Of a stretch of 64,000 bases of DNA, positions 17,663 to 27,741 are shown piece by piece. Position numbers and translations under genes: made by a program. Origin of the DNA: Pseudorhodobacter sp. E13 (GTDB taxonomy: Bacteria > Pseudomonadota > Alphaproteobacteria > Rhodobacterales > Rhodobacteraceae); the NCBI RefSeq assembly GCF_003991405.1, contig NZ_RPEN01000159.1, forward strand, positions 496,001-560,000. The letters are read 5' to 3'. Positions within the stretch are counted from its first letter, which is position 1. The number at the start of each line of letters is the position of its first letter. The notes under the pieces were generated by a model. It was not told the origin of the DNA and searched no databases. It saw only the letters and a program-made list of their open reading frames with translations.

Positions 17663-18688
17663 ATGCGTAACGCAATTCTGCTGGCGGTCGTCGCCGTCAC
17701 CGGCTTTTCATCCGCAGCACTGGCCGAAGGTAAAAAAGTCGGCGTGTCTTGGGGCAGCTTTCAGGAAGAGCGCTGGAAGATCGACGAAGCCGCTGTAAAG
17801 GCAGCACTTGAAGCTGCTGGCAATGAATATGTGTCGGCTGACGCGGAATCGTCCTCGGCCAAGCAATTGACCGATATTGAATCGTTGATCGCCCAAGGTG
17901 TTGACGCGCTGATCATCAACGCATGGGACAAAGACGCGATTGCCCCGGCCATCGAACTGGCCGCGAACGAAGGCATCCCGGTTGTCGGCTATGACCGCCT
18001 GATCGAAGATGACCGCACCTTCTATCTGACCTTCGACAACGTCGGCGTTGGCCGCATCATTGCCGAATCCGTCTACGCCGTGAAACCCGAAGGCAACTAC
18101 GCCATCATCAAGGGTGACGCAGGCGACCCGAACGCAGGCTTCCTGCTGCAAGGCATGATGTCGGTCATTCAGGCCGATGTGGACGCCGGCAAGATCAAGA
18201 TCGTTGGCGAGATTCACTCGGACGGCTGGAAGCCGGAAAATGCCCAGAAGAACATGGAGCAGATTCTGACCTCCAACAACAACGCGGTTGACGCGGTGCT
18301 GAGCCAGAACGACGGCATGGCGGGCGGTGTTGTCGCAGCTTTGGCAGCCCAGGGCCTTGTAATCCCGGTTGGCGGGCAAGATGGTGACTTGGCCGCGATC
18401 AACCGTGTGGCCCGTGGCACCCAGACCGTTTCGGTATGGAAAGATGCGCGTCAGCTTGGCAAAGCCGCTGGTGAAATCGCCTCTGCTTTGGCCGAAGGCG
18501 CAGCATTGGACAGCATCGAAGGCGCGTCCAAATTCTCGGGCGGTGAGAAGGGTATCGAAATGAATGCCATCCTGCTGGCACCGACCCCGCTGACCAAAGA
18601 CAACCTGAACGTCGCGATTGATGCGGGCCATATCTCGAAAGAGCAGGCTTGCGAAGGTGCGATGGCCGGCGTTGTTGGCTGCGAGTAA
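17663..18688 (+). CDS. xylF: D-xylose ABC transporter substrate-binding protein
   Basis: 341 residues. The ATG at 17663 follows GGGAGG by 6 bases and gives a signal peptide (MRNAILLAVVAVTGFSSAALA); the frame is open further upstream to 17540 but without need. The mature protein is a periplasmic sugar-binding fold with features of XylF such as GVDALIINAWDKDAI, GYDRLI and VGGQDGDLAAINR. It binds xylose for the permease XylH and ATPase XylG encoded next. A strong hairpin terminator/attenuator lies between xylF and xylH, presumably to give more binding protein than permease. Confidence 0.93.
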   Translation: MRNAILLAVVAVTGFSSAALAEGKKVGVSWGSFQEERWKIDEAAVKAALEAAGNEYVSADAESSSAKQLTDIESLIAQGVDALIINAWDKDAIAPAIELAANEGIPVVGYDRLIEDDRTFYLTFDNVGVGRIIAESVYAVKPEGNYAIIKGDAGDPNAGFLLQGMMSVIQADVDAGKIKIVGEIHSDGWKPENAQKNMEQILTSNNNAVDAVLSQNDGMAGGVVAALAAQGLVIPVGGQDGDLAAINRVARGTQTVSVWKDARQLGKAAGEIASALAEGAALDSIEGASKFSGGEKGIEMNAILLAPTPLTKDNLNVAIDAGHISKEQACEGAMAGVVGCE

Positions 18689-18699
18689 CGAAAACCCTT

Positions 18700-18735
18700 G
18701 CCAGCGTCGGCCCCGCGCCGACGCTGGCTGTTTTT
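18700..18735 (+). terminator. Attenuating hairpin between xylF and xylH
   Basis: Perfect 12-bp inverted repeat GCCAGCGTCGGC / GCCGACGCTGGC (18700-18711, 18717-18728), five-base loop, then TG and a run of five T. It has the full form of an intrinsic terminator inside an operon, so partial read-through is expected. Confidence 0.9.
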
Positions 18736-18854
18736 CCCCGGCGACATGTGGCGCGACCTTGTGATCGCCCCTGCCTATGCTCCGCTTGCTGCTATGCGCT
18801 GACGCGCTTGGCCAAGCGTTCGGGCGCATGCGCTTTAGCGTTGGATACACCGCG

Positions 18855-20213
18855 ATGAACACCACCACCCCGCAAAACACAGGCCCTAAAACCAAGCAGC
18901 AAGGCGCTGTGAAACGGTTTTTGCACGCGACCGAACTTGACACCCGCTTGTTGGGGATGTTGGGCGCGCTGCTGCTGATCTGGTTCACGTTCGAGATTTA
19001 TTGCGCCATGTTTCTGGGCCGCCCCTCGGTGTTTCTGGGCGCTGCGGCCGAGGATGCAACCGGCTTTCTGACCCCGCGCAACCTGTGGAACCTGTCTGTG
19101 CAGACCTCCTCGATCGGGATCATGGCGACGGGGATGGTGCTGGTGATTGTCACCCGCAACATCGACCTGTCGGTGGGGTCGCTGATTGGCGTCACCGGTA
19201 TGGTGATGGGGATTTTGCAGGTCGATATCCTGCCGCAATATCTTGGCCTTGGGCATTGGTCGATCTGGATCATCACCGTTGCTGTCGGGATCGGCCTTGG
19301 TGCGCTGATCGGGGCGCTGCATGGCTATCTGATTGCCTATCTGACCATCCCTTCCTTTATCGTCACGCTTGGCGGGTTGATGGTCTGGCGCGGGGCTGCG
19401 TTTCTGGCCAATGGCGGGAAAACCATTTCCCCGGTCGATCAAACCTTTGCGCTGCTGGGCGGTGGGCCTTATGGCGCTGTCGGCTCCAGCATGAGCTGGG
19501 TGGTGGGGATTCTGGGCTGCATGGGTGCCGTCTGGATGATGGCCCATAGCCGCGCCCAGCGCCGCAAACATGAATTCCACCTGCGCCCGATGTGGGCCGA
19601 GGTGTCGATGGCCGCGATTGCCTGCGGGGCGATTATCGGGTCGGTCTTTCTGGCCAATGCCTATCCATGGCCCAAGGGCATCGTGAATGCCTATGCCAAG
19701 GCAAACGATCTGGTGGTGCCGCCCGAAGGCCTGTTCATCAGCCATGGCTTTGCCATTCCGGTGCTGATCCTGATCGGCGTGGGTATCTGCATGACCATCC
19801 TGATGACGCGCACCCGCTTTGGCCGCTATGTCTTTGCCATCGGTGGCAACCCCGAAGCAGCGGCACTGGCCGGCATCAACACCCGCTGGATGACGCTGAA
19901 GATTTTTGCGCTGATGGGGATGTTGTCGGGGCTGGCGGCGGTGATCGCTTCGGCGCGCCTGAATTCCGCCACCAATGCGCTTGGCACTTTGGACGAGCTT
20001 TACGTCATCGCGGCAGCCGTGATCGGCGGCACGTCACTGGCGGGGGGGCTCGGCACGATTTACGGGGCCATCCTTGGCGCGCTTGTGATGCAAAGCCTGC
20101 AATCGGGGATGGTGCTGGTGGGCGTGGATGCGGCTGTGCAGCGGATCGTTGTGGGGCTGGTTCTGGTCCTCGCCGTCTATCTCGACATTCTGTATCGCCG
20201 CACGACAAAATAA
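18855..20213 (+). CDS. xylH: Xylose ABC transporter permease
   Basis: 452 residues. The ATG at 18855 (MNTTTPQNTG) is preferred to an in-frame ATG at 18777, since the added 26 residues resemble nothing in the family. About ten to twelve hydrophobic segments and the conserved RNIDLSVGSLIGVTGMVMG and FAIGGNPEAAALAGI segments identify a ribose/xylose-type permease. A central charged loop with SRAQRRKHEF is typical of the longer XylH type. It forms the membrane channel for XylF-bound sugar. The ATPase gene starts 12 bp downstream. Confidence 0.92.
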   Translation: MNTTTPQNTGPKTKQQGAVKRFLHATELDTRLLGMLGALLLIWFTFEIYCAMFLGRPSVFLGAAAEDATGFLTPRNLWNLSVQTSSIGIMATGMVLVIVTRNIDLSVGSLIGVTGMVMGILQVDILPQYLGLGHWSIWIITVAVGIGLGALIGALHGYLIAYLTIPSFIVTLGGLMVWRGAAFLANGGKTISPVDQTFALLGGGPYGAVGSSMSWVVGILGCMGAVWMMAHSRAQRRKHEFHLRPMWAEVSMAAIACGAIIGSVFLANAYPWPKGIVNAYAKANDLVVPPEGLFISHGFAIPVLILIGVGICMTILMTRTRFGRYVFAIGGNPEAAALAGINTRWMTLKIFALMGMLSGLAAVIASARLNSATNALGTLDELYVIAAAVIGGTSLAGGLGTIYGAILGALVMQSLQSGMVLVGVDAAVQRIVVGLVLVLAVYLDILYRRTTK

Positions 20214-20225
20214 GGGACCATGAAC

Positions 20226-20999
20226 ATGAGCAACCAAGGCACACCCCTTGTTGAAATGCGCGACATCTCCATCTCTTTCGGGGGGATCAAGGCGGTCGAT
20301 CATGTGACCGTTGATCTGTATCCCGGCGAGGTTGTGGGCTTGCTGGGCCATAACGGGGCAGGCAAATCAACGCTGATCAAATGCCTGTCGGGGGCCTATC
20401 AGGCCGATGCGGGCGAAATCTGGATCAATGGCAAGAAGGTCGAGATCACCAACCCCCGCGACGCCCGCGCCCAGAACATCGAAACCATTTACCAGACGCT
20501 GGCGCTGGCCGATAACCTTGATGCGGCCTCTAACCTGTTTTTGGGGCGCGAATTGGTCAGCCCCTTGGGTTTTGTCGATGAAAGCAAGATGGAGGCGGAA
20601 ACCCGCAAGATCATGCATCGGCTGAACCCGAATTTCAAAAAGTTCAGCGTGCCGGTGTCGGCCCTGTCGGGCGGGCAACGCCAATCGGTTGCCATTGCGC
20701 GGGCGGTCTATTTCAACGCCAAGATCCTGATCATGGATGAACCCACCGCCGCCCTTGGCCCGCATGAAACGCAGATGGTGGCCGAGTTGATCGAGGAGTT
20801 GAAAAAGCAGGGGCTTGGCATTTTCCTGATCGAGCATGACATTCACAACGTGATGAAATTGTGCGACCGCGCTGCCGTCATGAAAAACGGGCAATTGGTG
20901 GGCACGGTGAAGGTGGATGAGGTCACGGATGAGGACATCCTGAGCATGATCATCCTCGGCAAAAAGCCGGGTGCCGCCGACTCTGAAGCTGCTGTCTGA
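20226..20999 (+). CDS. xylG: Xylose ABC transporter ATP-binding protein (single nucleotide-binding domain)
   Basis: 257 residues from the ATG at 20226, chosen over 20220 because the AGGGA sequence is 8 bases from it but only 2 from the earlier ATG. Walker [10 protein letters not shown], signature LSGGQRQ, Walker [11 protein letters not shown] and switch His in IEHD are all present. Unlike E. coli XylG (about 513 residues, two domains) this has one domain and must work as a homodimer, as in FrcA-type systems. It powers uptake through XylH. The stop overlaps the xylulokinase start (TGATG). Confidence 0.9.
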   Translation: MSNQGTPLVEMRDISISFGGIKAVDHVTVDLYPGEVVGLLGHNGAGKSTLIKCLSGAYQADAGEIWINGKKVEITNPRDARAQNIETIYQTLALADNLDAASNLFLGRELVSPLGFVDESKMEAETRKIMHRLNPNFKKFSVPVSALSGGQRQSVAIARAVYFNAKILIMDEPTAALGPHETQMVAELIEELKKQGLGIFLIEHDIHNVMKLCDRAAVMKNGQLVGTVKVDEVTDEDILSMIILGKKPGAADSEAAV

Positions 21000-22435
21000 T
21001 GTATATCGGGCTTGATCTTGGGACGTCCGGCCTGAAAGGCGTGCTGATCGACGAGGCGCAGACCATTCTGGCCGAGGCGACCGCCCCGCTGAGCGTGCAG
21101 CGGCCCAAGGAAGGCTGGGCCGAACAAAGCCCGGCCCATTGGATCGCGGCGGCTGAAACCGTGCTGGAACAACTGGCCGCGCATGGGTTGGGCGCGGTCC
21201 GGGGGATCGGGCTGTCGGGTCATATGCATGGCGCGACCCTGCTGGATGCCGCAGATGAGGTGATCCGCCCTTGCATCCTGTGGAATGACACGCGCAGCGC
21301 CGCCGAGGCCGCCGTTCTGGATGGCGACCCCATGTTCCGGCGCATTTCGGGCAACATCGTTTTCCCCGGTTTCACCGCGCCGAAACTGGAATGGGTGCGC
21401 CTGCATGAACCACAGAACTGGAAGCGTATCGCCAAGGTTCTGCTGCCCAAGGACTACCTGCGCCTGTGGCTGACTGGGGAGCATGTGGCCGAAATGTCGG
21501 ATGCGGCGGGCACAAGCTGGCTGGATACCGGGGCGCGCGATTGGTCGGATGATCTGCTGGCGGCCACCCATCTGGATCGCAGTTTCATGCCGCGTCTGGT
21601 CGAAGGCTCTGCCGTTTCGGGCCAGCTGCGCCCGGCATTGGCGGCGCGTTGGGGTCTGCCTGCACAGGTGATCGTGGCGGGGGGGGGTGGCGATAATGCC
21701 GCTTCTGGCGTTGGTGTCGGTGTGGTGCGCGCAGGCGAGGCATTTGTGTCACTTGGCACCTCGGGCGTGCTGTTTGCCGCCAATGATGGCTATCAACCCA
21801 GCCCGGAAACCGCCGTGCACAGCTTTTGTCACGCTTTGCCGAACACATGGCACCAGATGGGCGTCATTCTGGCCGCGACCGATGCGCTGAACTGGTATGC
21901 GGGTCTGGTGGGCGGCACCTCGGCGCAGTTAACGGACGCTTTGGGCCCGTTGCAGGCACCGGGCAAGCCCCTGTTCCTGCCCTATCTAGGGGGGGAGCGG
22001 ACGCCGCTGAACGATGCCGCCATTCGCGGGGCCTTTCTGGGGTTGGAACACGCGACCGACACCGCCGCCGGAACCCGCGCGGTGCTGGAAGGCGTGACCT
22101 TTGCTTTCCGCGATTGCCGCGATGCGCTGGCCGCCACCGGCACACGGCTGGAAAAGGTGATCGCGGTGGGCGGTGGCTCTCGCTCGGCCTATTGGCTGGA
22201 GGCGATTGCAACGGCGCTGGCGGTGCCTGTCCTGCTGCCCAAGGCCGGGGATTTTGGCGGGGCCTTCGGGGCCGCGCGCCTGGCCATCATGGCCGCCACA
22301 GGCAGCGGGGCCGAGATTGCAACCATGCCCCAGATCGCGCGGCAGATTGACCCGAACCAAACCCTGTCGGCAGCCTTTGATGCCGGTCATGCCCGCTATC
22401 GCGCGGCACAAACGGCCATCGCGTCATTGGCCTGA
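20999..22435 (+). CDS. xylB: Xylulokinase
   Basis: 478 residues of the FGGY sugar kinase family: DLGTSGLKGVLID at the start (phosphate-binding), GHMHGATLLD with the substrate contacts near residue 76, GGGGDNAASGVGVG near 225, and the adenosine motif GGGSRSAYW near 392. It phosphorylates D-xylulose to xylulose 5-phosphate for the pentose phosphate pathway. Its start overlaps the xylG stop by one base. No xylose isomerase gene is in the window, so the preceding step must be encoded elsewhere or done by another route. Confidence 0.92.
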   Translation: MYIGLDLGTSGLKGVLIDEAQTILAEATAPLSVQRPKEGWAEQSPAHWIAAAETVLEQLAAHGLGAVRGIGLSGHMHGATLLDAADEVIRPCILWNDTRSAAEAAVLDGDPMFRRISGNIVFPGFTAPKLEWVRLHEPQNWKRIAKVLLPKDYLRLWLTGEHVAEMSDAAGTSWLDTGARDWSDDLLAATHLDRSFMPRLVEGSAVSGQLRPALAARWGLPAQVIVAGGGGDNAASGVGVGVVRAGEAFVSLGTSGVLFAANDGYQPSPETAVHSFCHALPNTWHQMGVILAATDALNWYAGLVGGTSAQLTDALGPLQAPGKPLFLPYLGGERTPLNDAAIRGAFLGLEHATDTAAGTRAVLEGVTFAFRDCRDALAATGTRLEKVIAVGGGSRSAYWLEAIATALAVPVLLPKAGDFGGAFGAARLAIMAATGSGAEIATMPQIARQIDPNQTLSAAFDAGHARYRAAQTAIASLA

Positions 22436-22570
22436 CCACCATTGAATTTCCCGCGATGCGGGCCGAACGGGCTTGCGCTGCGGCGCATTATTCCCGACAA
22501 CTGCCATACCAGTTCTTGCGGGGCAGCCTGCCTTGACCCGCAAAACCCGATCCGCACCAAAGGAGCCGCT

Positions 22571-23599
22571 ATGCGCTATACACCCGCCGAAGATCGCTAT
22601 TCCCGCATGACCTACCGCCGTTGCGGCAAGTCGGGGTTGAAGCTTCCGGCCATCTCGCTGGGCCTGTGGCATAACTTTGGCTATGACACGCCGCATGCCA
22701 CCAAACGCGCGATTTGCCAGACCGCTTTTGACCATGGCATTACCCATTTTGACCTTGCCAACAACTACGGCCCCCCGCCCGGTTCCGCCGAGGAAGCGTT
22801 TGGCGACATCCTCGCCACCGATTTCAAAGGCTACCGGGATGAGCTGATCATCTCGTCCAAGGCGGGCTATCTGATGTGGCCGGGCCCCTACGGCGAAATG
22901 GGCAGCCGGAAATATCTGATCGCCTCTTGCGACCAGTCGCTGAAGCGGATGGGGCTGGATTACGTCGATATCTTTTATTCCCACCGTTTCGATCCCGACA
23001 CCCCGCTAGAGGAAACCATGGGCGCGCTGGATCATATCGTGCGGTCAGGCCGCGCGCTTTATGTGGGCATTTCCAGCTACAACTCCAAACGCACGCGCGA
23101 GGCGGCGGCGATCTTGAAGGATCTGGGCACCCCCTGCGTGATCCACCAGCCCAGCTATAACCTGCTGAACCGCTGGGTTGAAAAGGACGGGTTGAAGGAA
23201 ACACTGGCCGAACTGGGGATAGGGTCCATCGCCTTTACGCCCTTGGCGCAGGGGATTTTGACCAAGAAATACCTGGGCGGCATTCCCGAAGGCAGCCGCG
23301 CCGCACAAGGCAAATCGCTGAACCCGGCCACCATCACCGAAAGCGCCTTGAATTCGGTGCGGGCGCTGGATGCGATGGCAAAGGCGCGCGGGCAGACACT
23401 GGCCCAGATGGCGATTGCCTGGGTGCTGCGCAACGAAGGTATCACCACCGCGCTGATCGGCGCCTCGAAACCCGAACAGGTGGTCGATTGCGCAGGTGCG
23501 ATTGGCAATCTGGAGTTCTCGGCCACAGAACTGGCCGAGATTGACCGGATTTCATCGGAAGAGGATATCAACCTCTGGGCCAAGTCGTCGGCGGAATAA
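22571..23599 (+). CDS. Aldo/keto reductase, MgrA/YghZ-like
   Basis: 342 residues from an ATG preceded by AAAGGAG; the frame is open to 22442 but the upstream part is not family-like. The catalytic tetrad is visible: Asp and Tyr in FDLANNYG, Lys in ISSKAGY, His in FYSHRFD. The N-terminal motif MTYRRCGKSGLKLPAISLGLWHN and C-terminal NADPH-site segment IGASKPEQV match the AKR14-type L-glyceraldehyde 3-phosphate reductases (E. coli YghZ). It follows xylB by 135 bp on the same strand and may be co-expressed with the xylose genes; true substrate is not known. Confidence 0.85.
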   Translation: MRYTPAEDRYSRMTYRRCGKSGLKLPAISLGLWHNFGYDTPHATKRAICQTAFDHGITHFDLANNYGPPPGSAEEAFGDILATDFKGYRDELIISSKAGYLMWPGPYGEMGSRKYLIASCDQSLKRMGLDYVDIFYSHRFDPDTPLEETMGALDHIVRSGRALYVGISSYNSKRTREAAAILKDLGTPCVIHQPSYNLLNRWVEKDGLKETLAELGIGSIAFTPLAQGILTKKYLGGIPEGSRAAQGKSLNPATITESALNSVRALDAMAKARGQTLAQMAIAWVLRNEGITTALIGASKPEQVVDCAGAIGNLEFSATELAEIDRISSEEDINLWAKSSAE

Positions 23600-24025
23600 T
23601 CAGCCTTGGGCGGCCTGCATGATAAGCTGGTCGCCCACATAAAGCCGCAGGACATTGCCCGCAAAATCGAACCGGGTAACAGCGGCCAGCGCTTGGGAAA
23701 ACCCGGCCTCGATATCCATCAGTTGCGGCGCGCAGGCTTTGCGGGTCATCGCGGCGGGGCCAAAGGTCAGGGCGTTGCCCGCTTGGGTGAAGCTGCCGTT
23801 ATAGCGGTTGCAGCCGGAACTGCCCGACACCGCGCCCGGTGAAAATTCAAGCGTCACACTGGCCGTATCGGGCAGCGCCACTCCGGCAAGCGATGTAACC
23901 TTCCAGTTGCCAGACAATGGTGCAGCCACGGCGGCCCCCTCATTTTGTTGCCCAACGCAGGCGGTGATCGCAAAGGCCAGCCCAAGGCCAAGCACGGATG
24001 AGAGCAGAAATCTTGCGGGTTTCAT
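23600..24025 (-). CDS. META-domain lipoprotein (HslJ-like)
   Basis: 141 residues from the ATG at 24025, which follows AAGGAA and opens a lipoprotein signal with lipobox ITAC. The rest is a META domain: SGNWKVTSLAGVALP, the hallmark GSSGCNRYNGSF and FGPAAMTRKAC, with a conserved Cys pair. In E. coli the related HslJ is an outer-membrane protein linked to novobiocin resistance and heat induction; the general role is unknown. The stop abuts the stop of the convergent aldo/keto reductase. The frame is also open upstream to 24103, which I reject as start. Confidence 0.83.
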   Translation of the reverse strand: MKPARFLLSSVLGLGLAFAITACVGQQNEGAAVAAPLSGNWKVTSLAGVALPDTASVTLEFSPGAVSGSSGCNRYNGSFTQAGNALTFGPAAMTRKACAPQLMDIEAGFSQALAAVTRFDFAGNVLRLYVGDQLIMQAAQG

Positions 24026-24062
24026 TGCGGGTTCCTTTCCTGTTGTTCCCCTGATCCGGGCA

Positions 24063-25313
24063 TCACGGCAGCTTTTGCAAAATCTCAAGGCTGGGATAGC
24101 CATCGGGCACCAAGCCGCTGGCCCTTTGAAACGCTTTCACGGCTGCGATCGTATTGGGCCCCATCTTGCCATCAACGCCCTTGGTGTCAAACCCCGCGCG
24201 GGTCAGCCGGGTTTGCAGGTCCAGCCGTTCGTCCAGCGTCAGGGCACGCAAGTCGCGCGGCCAGTCCGATGCGATGCGCGGCCCGCCTTTCAGCAAATCC
24301 GCCAGATGGCCCACCGCAATCACATAGGCATCGGCGGTGTTATACCGCTCGATCACCTGAAAATTGGAATAGATCAGAAAGGCCGCCCCGCGCGCGCCCC
24401 CCGGCAACAGAACCGAGGCCGTGCCATGGTCAGGCAAATCGCCCCCATCCACGCGCCGCACGCCCATGGCCTGCCAGTCGGCCACCGGTTTTTTCACCCG
24501 CTCGCTGGTCTGGTCATAGTCAAACCCTTGCGGCAGTGTGATTTCCATGCCCCAAAGCGCGCCTTTGGTCCAGCCGAACCCCGCCAAATAGGACGCGGTC
24601 GAGGCCAACGCATCTGTCGGGTCATCCTCCCAGATGTTGCGCTTGCCATCGCCGTCAAAATCCACCGCATAGGCAAGATAGGACGACGGCATGAATTGCG
24701 TATGCCCCATGGCCCCCGCCCAACTGCCTTGCATCCGCGGAGCAGTCGTATCGCCCGATTGCAGGATTTTCAGCGCCGCCAGCAATTCGCCTTCGAAAAA
24801 GGCCGCGCGCCGCCCGTCATAGGCCAAGGTGGCAAGGGATTGGATGGTCGGAACCGAGCCGCGAAACGTGCCATAGGCGCTTTCCAGCCCCCAGATCGCG
24901 GCCACGATTTCCTTTTCGACGCCATAGCGATCCTCGATCGCCTGCAACACGCGGCGATGTTTCGCCAGTGCCGCCTTGCCGTTTTCCACACGCGCGTCCG
25001 AGGTGGCGGTATCCAGATAATCCCAGATCGTCTTGGTGAATTCCGATTGGTTCCGATCGCGCCGAACCACATCGGCATCATAGGACAGACCCCGCAAGGC
25101 CTGATCCATCACCGCATCCGAAATGCCCGCCGCTGCCGCACGGGTGCGAAACCCTGCCAGCCAGCGCTGCAACCCTTGGGTATCCGCCGCAACCGTTTCT
25201 TGCACCATCACTGCCCCTGTCTTGCCAATGAACCGCGCAGGCTGATCCACCGGGGCGGCAAGCGCCGCCGCCGTGCCAAAACACCACGCGATAACTGGGT
25301 GGAAAAACTGCAT
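24063..25313 (-). CDS. Lytic murein transglycosylase, MltB family
   Basis: 416 residues. A signal peptide (HPVIAWCFGTAAALAAP) leads into a MltB-type SLT domain with catalytic Glu144 in AAIWGLESAYG, and GAMGHTQFMPSSYLAYAVDFDGDG. A C-terminal peptidoglycan-binding domain (last ~65 residues, LTRAGFDTKGVDGKMGPNTI) follows. The enzyme cleaves the glycan strand with 1,6-anhydro product formation in the periplasm. GAGG lies 7 bases before the ATG. No lipobox is seen, so it is likely soluble, unlike E. coli MltB. Confidence 0.9.
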   Translation of the reverse strand: MQFFHPVIAWCFGTAAALAAPVDQPARFIGKTGAVMVQETVAADTQGLQRWLAGFRTRAAAAGISDAVMDQALRGLSYDADVVRRDRNQSEFTKTIWDYLDTATSDARVENGKAALAKHRRVLQAIEDRYGVEKEIVAAIWGLESAYGTFRGSVPTIQSLATLAYDGRRAAFFEGELLAALKILQSGDTTAPRMQGSWAGAMGHTQFMPSSYLAYAVDFDGDGKRNIWEDDPTDALASTASYLAGFGWTKGALWGMEITLPQGFDYDQTSERVKKPVADWQAMGVRRVDGGDLPDHGTASVLLPGGARGAAFLIYSNFQVIERYNTADAYVIAVGHLADLLKGGPRIASDWPRDLRALTLDERLDLQTRLTRAGFDTKGVDGKMGPNTIAAVKAFQRASGLVPDGYPSLEILQKLP

Positions 25314-25403
25314 ATACCTGCCTCGGGTTCTTGTTTTGCGGTCAGTCTACCAAGACGGCCCGGTTTGACAACGGCTTCGGCGCGGCTGTGCGGTTTTCGG
25401 CGG

Positions 25404-27659
25404 CTATTTGCGCCGCCGTTCCACCTTGCGCTTGATCGCGCGGCCCTTGTGGCTGGCCTTTCCGGCCATACGGCCACCGCTGCGCCCGCGTTTCGGGCTG
25501 TTCCCTGCGGGCAACGCGCGGTCCTCGATCTCCAGCAGTTCAAGGATAAGGCCACCGGTCACTGGCACCGCTTCGGTCAGGCGGACCTTGACCCGCTGGC
25601 CGATGCCGATGGTCAGGCCGGTATCTGCCCCCATCAGGGTTTGGGTATCGGCGTCAAAATGGAAAAACTCCCGCCCGACGGACCGGATGGGAATAAGCCC
25701 ATCGGCCCCGCTTTCCTCCAGCTTCACGAACAGCCCAAAGCGCTGCACACCAGACACCCGGCCTTCAAACGTGGCGCCCACCCGATCTGACAGATAGGCA
25801 GCCAGATAGCGGTCGGTGGTGTCGCGCTCGGCCAGCATCGACCGGCGCTCGGTGTCGGAAATCGCCTTGGCGGTATCTTCCAACTCCTCCACATCCTGCG
25901 GGGTCAGGCCATCATCGCCCCAGCGATGCCCCGCGATCAGCGCGCGATGCACGATCAGATCGGAATAGCGGCGGATGGGCGAGGTGAAATGCGCGTAATT
26001 CCGCAGGGCCAGCCCGAAATGCCCGAAATTCTGCGGGTTGTAATAGGCTTGGGTCATCGACCGCAGGGTGGTGATGTTCATCAACTCATCAAATTCGGTG
26101 TTCTGCGCCTGCGACAGCAAGCGGTTCAGATGCGCGGTTTTCAACACCTGCCCCTTGGCCAGCACAAAACCCGAGGCTTCGGCCACTTCGCGCAGCGCCT
26201 CCAGCTTTTCGGGGCTGGGTTCTTCATGCACGCGGAACAGCAAGGGCTGTTTCAGCCGGATCAATTCCTCGGCGGCGGCGACATTGGCAAGGATCATGAA
26301 TTCCTCAATCACCTTATGCGCATCAAACCGTTCATAGAAATCGACCGACAGCACCGCGCCTTCCTCTGACAGCACGATCTTGCGTTCGGGCAGATCGAGG
26401 TCAAGCGGTTGCCGTTCGGCCCGCGCAAGCGTCAAAGCGGCATAGGCCGCGTAAAGCGGGCGCAGCACGTCCTCCAGCAGCGGTTCGGTCACGGCATCGG
26501 GGTTGCCATCCACAGCGCCTTGCACCTGCGCATAGTTCAGCGAGGCGACAGAGCGCATCATCCCACGGGTGAACCTGTGGCTGATCTTGCGGCCCTGCGC
26601 GTCGATCACCATGCGCACGGCAAGGCAGGCGCGGTCCACATGTTCATGCAGGCTGCACAGATCGCCGGACAGGATATCGGGCAGCATCGGCACAACACGG
26701 TCGGGGAAATAGCTGGAGTTGCCACGCTTTTTCGCCTCGCGGTCCAGCGCGGAGCCGGGGCGGACGTAATGCGCGACATCGGCAATCGCCACCCAGATGA
26801 CAAAACCGCCGGGGTTGGATTTATCCGTATCGGGCTGGGCCAGCACCGCATCATCGCGGTCGCGCGCATCCACCGGGTCGATGGTGACAAGCGGCAATGC
26901 GCGCAGGTCTTCGCGTTTAGCCATGGGGGCGGGTTCGGCGGCATCCGCCTCGGCAATGACCTTATCGGGGAATTGGTCGGGGATACCGTGCTGGTGAATG
27001 GCAATCAGCGAGATTGCGCGCGGGCCAGACGGGTCGCCCAGCCGTGCGGTGATACGCGCTTGCGGCAGGCCAAGGCGGCGGGGGCCTGCCTGTTCAGCCT
27101 CCACCAATTCGCCATCGCGGGCCTCCATCGTGCCATCGCGCAGCACGCGCCATTCCTTGTCGTTTTTCTTGTCGACTGGAATGATGCGCCCGCCCTCAGA
27201 CTCCGCGCGAAAAATCCCGAGTATCTTCAAGGGGTTCGCGCCGATCTTGCGGATCAGCCGTGCCTCATAGGCGTGGTCTTTGCCGCCCACAGGTTCCAGC
27301 CGCGCCAGAATCCGGTCGCCTTCGCCCAAAGCCGGGTCAGAGGCTTTGGTGACCAGCAGAATACGCGGCGGCTCGGCCTCCTCGTTCCACTCCATCGCTT
27401 TGGCGAACAGATCGCCATCGGCATCGGGGGCCAGCACTTGCAGCACCGATACGGGCGGCAGCGCCGAACTGTCGCGATAGCTGCGCTTTTTCTTGGTCAA
27501 AGCGCCTTCATCCTCCAGCTCTTTGAGCATGCGTTTCAACTCTATGCGCAGGGCGCTGCCTTTGATGCCAAAGGCGCGCGCTATATCGCGCTTGGAGGTG
27601 AGCGTTGGGTTATCGCTCAGCCATTGAAGGATCTGGGGTTTTGACGGCAATTGTTCCAT
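25404..27659 (-). CDS. rnr: Ribonuclease R
   Basis: 751 residues from the ATG at 27659 (MEQLPSKPQIL); a TTG frame starts seven codons earlier. A winged-helix N-terminus (residues 1-70) is followed by cold-shock domains, an RNB nuclease domain with the Mg-binding DPVDARDRDDAV motif near residue 270, a C-terminal S1 domain (GATFEGRVSGVQRFGLFVKL) and a very basic tail. It is a processive 3'-5' exonuclease for structured RNA. A short inverted repeat GCCCG/CGGGC sits just upstream of the start codon and could affect translation. Confidence 0.94.
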   Translation of the reverse strand: MEQLPSKPQILQWLSDNPTLTSKRDIARAFGIKGSALRIELKRMLKELEDEGALTKKKRSYRDSSALPPVSVLQVLAPDADGDLFAKAMEWNEEAEPPRILLVTKASDPALGEGDRILARLEPVGGKDHAYEARLIRKIGANPLKILGIFRAESEGGRIIPVDKKNDKEWRVLRDGTMEARDGELVEAEQAGPRRLGLPQARITARLGDPSGPRAISLIAIHQHGIPDQFPDKVIAEADAAEPAPMAKREDLRALPLVTIDPVDARDRDDAVLAQPDTDKSNPGGFVIWVAIADVAHYVRPGSALDREAKKRGNSSYFPDRVVPMLPDILSGDLCSLHEHVDRACLAVRMVIDAQGRKISHRFTRGMMRSVASLNYAQVQGAVDGNPDAVTEPLLEDVLRPLYAAYAALTLARAERQPLDLDLPERKIVLSEEGAVLSVDFYERFDAHKVIEEFMILANVAAAEELIRLKQPLLFRVHEEPSPEKLEALREVAEASGFVLAKGQVLKTAHLNRLLSQAQNTEFDELMNITTLRSMTQAYYNPQNFGHFGLALRNYAHFTSPIRRYSDLIVHRALIAGHRWGDDGLTPQDVEELEDTAKAISDTERRSMLAERDTTDRYLAAYLSDRVGATFEGRVSGVQRFGLFVKLEESGADGLIPIRSVGREFFHFDADTQTLMGADTGLTIGIGQRVKVRLTEAVPVTGGLILELLEIEDRALPAGNSPKRGRSGGRMAGKASHKGRAIKRKVERRRK

Positions 27660-27741
27660 AAGCCCGCGTAGCACGGGCAAAGCGGGCCGTCACCTGTGAA
27701 GCGCGCGGATTTCGGCCATCGCCCCGGTTTTGTTGTGCCCG

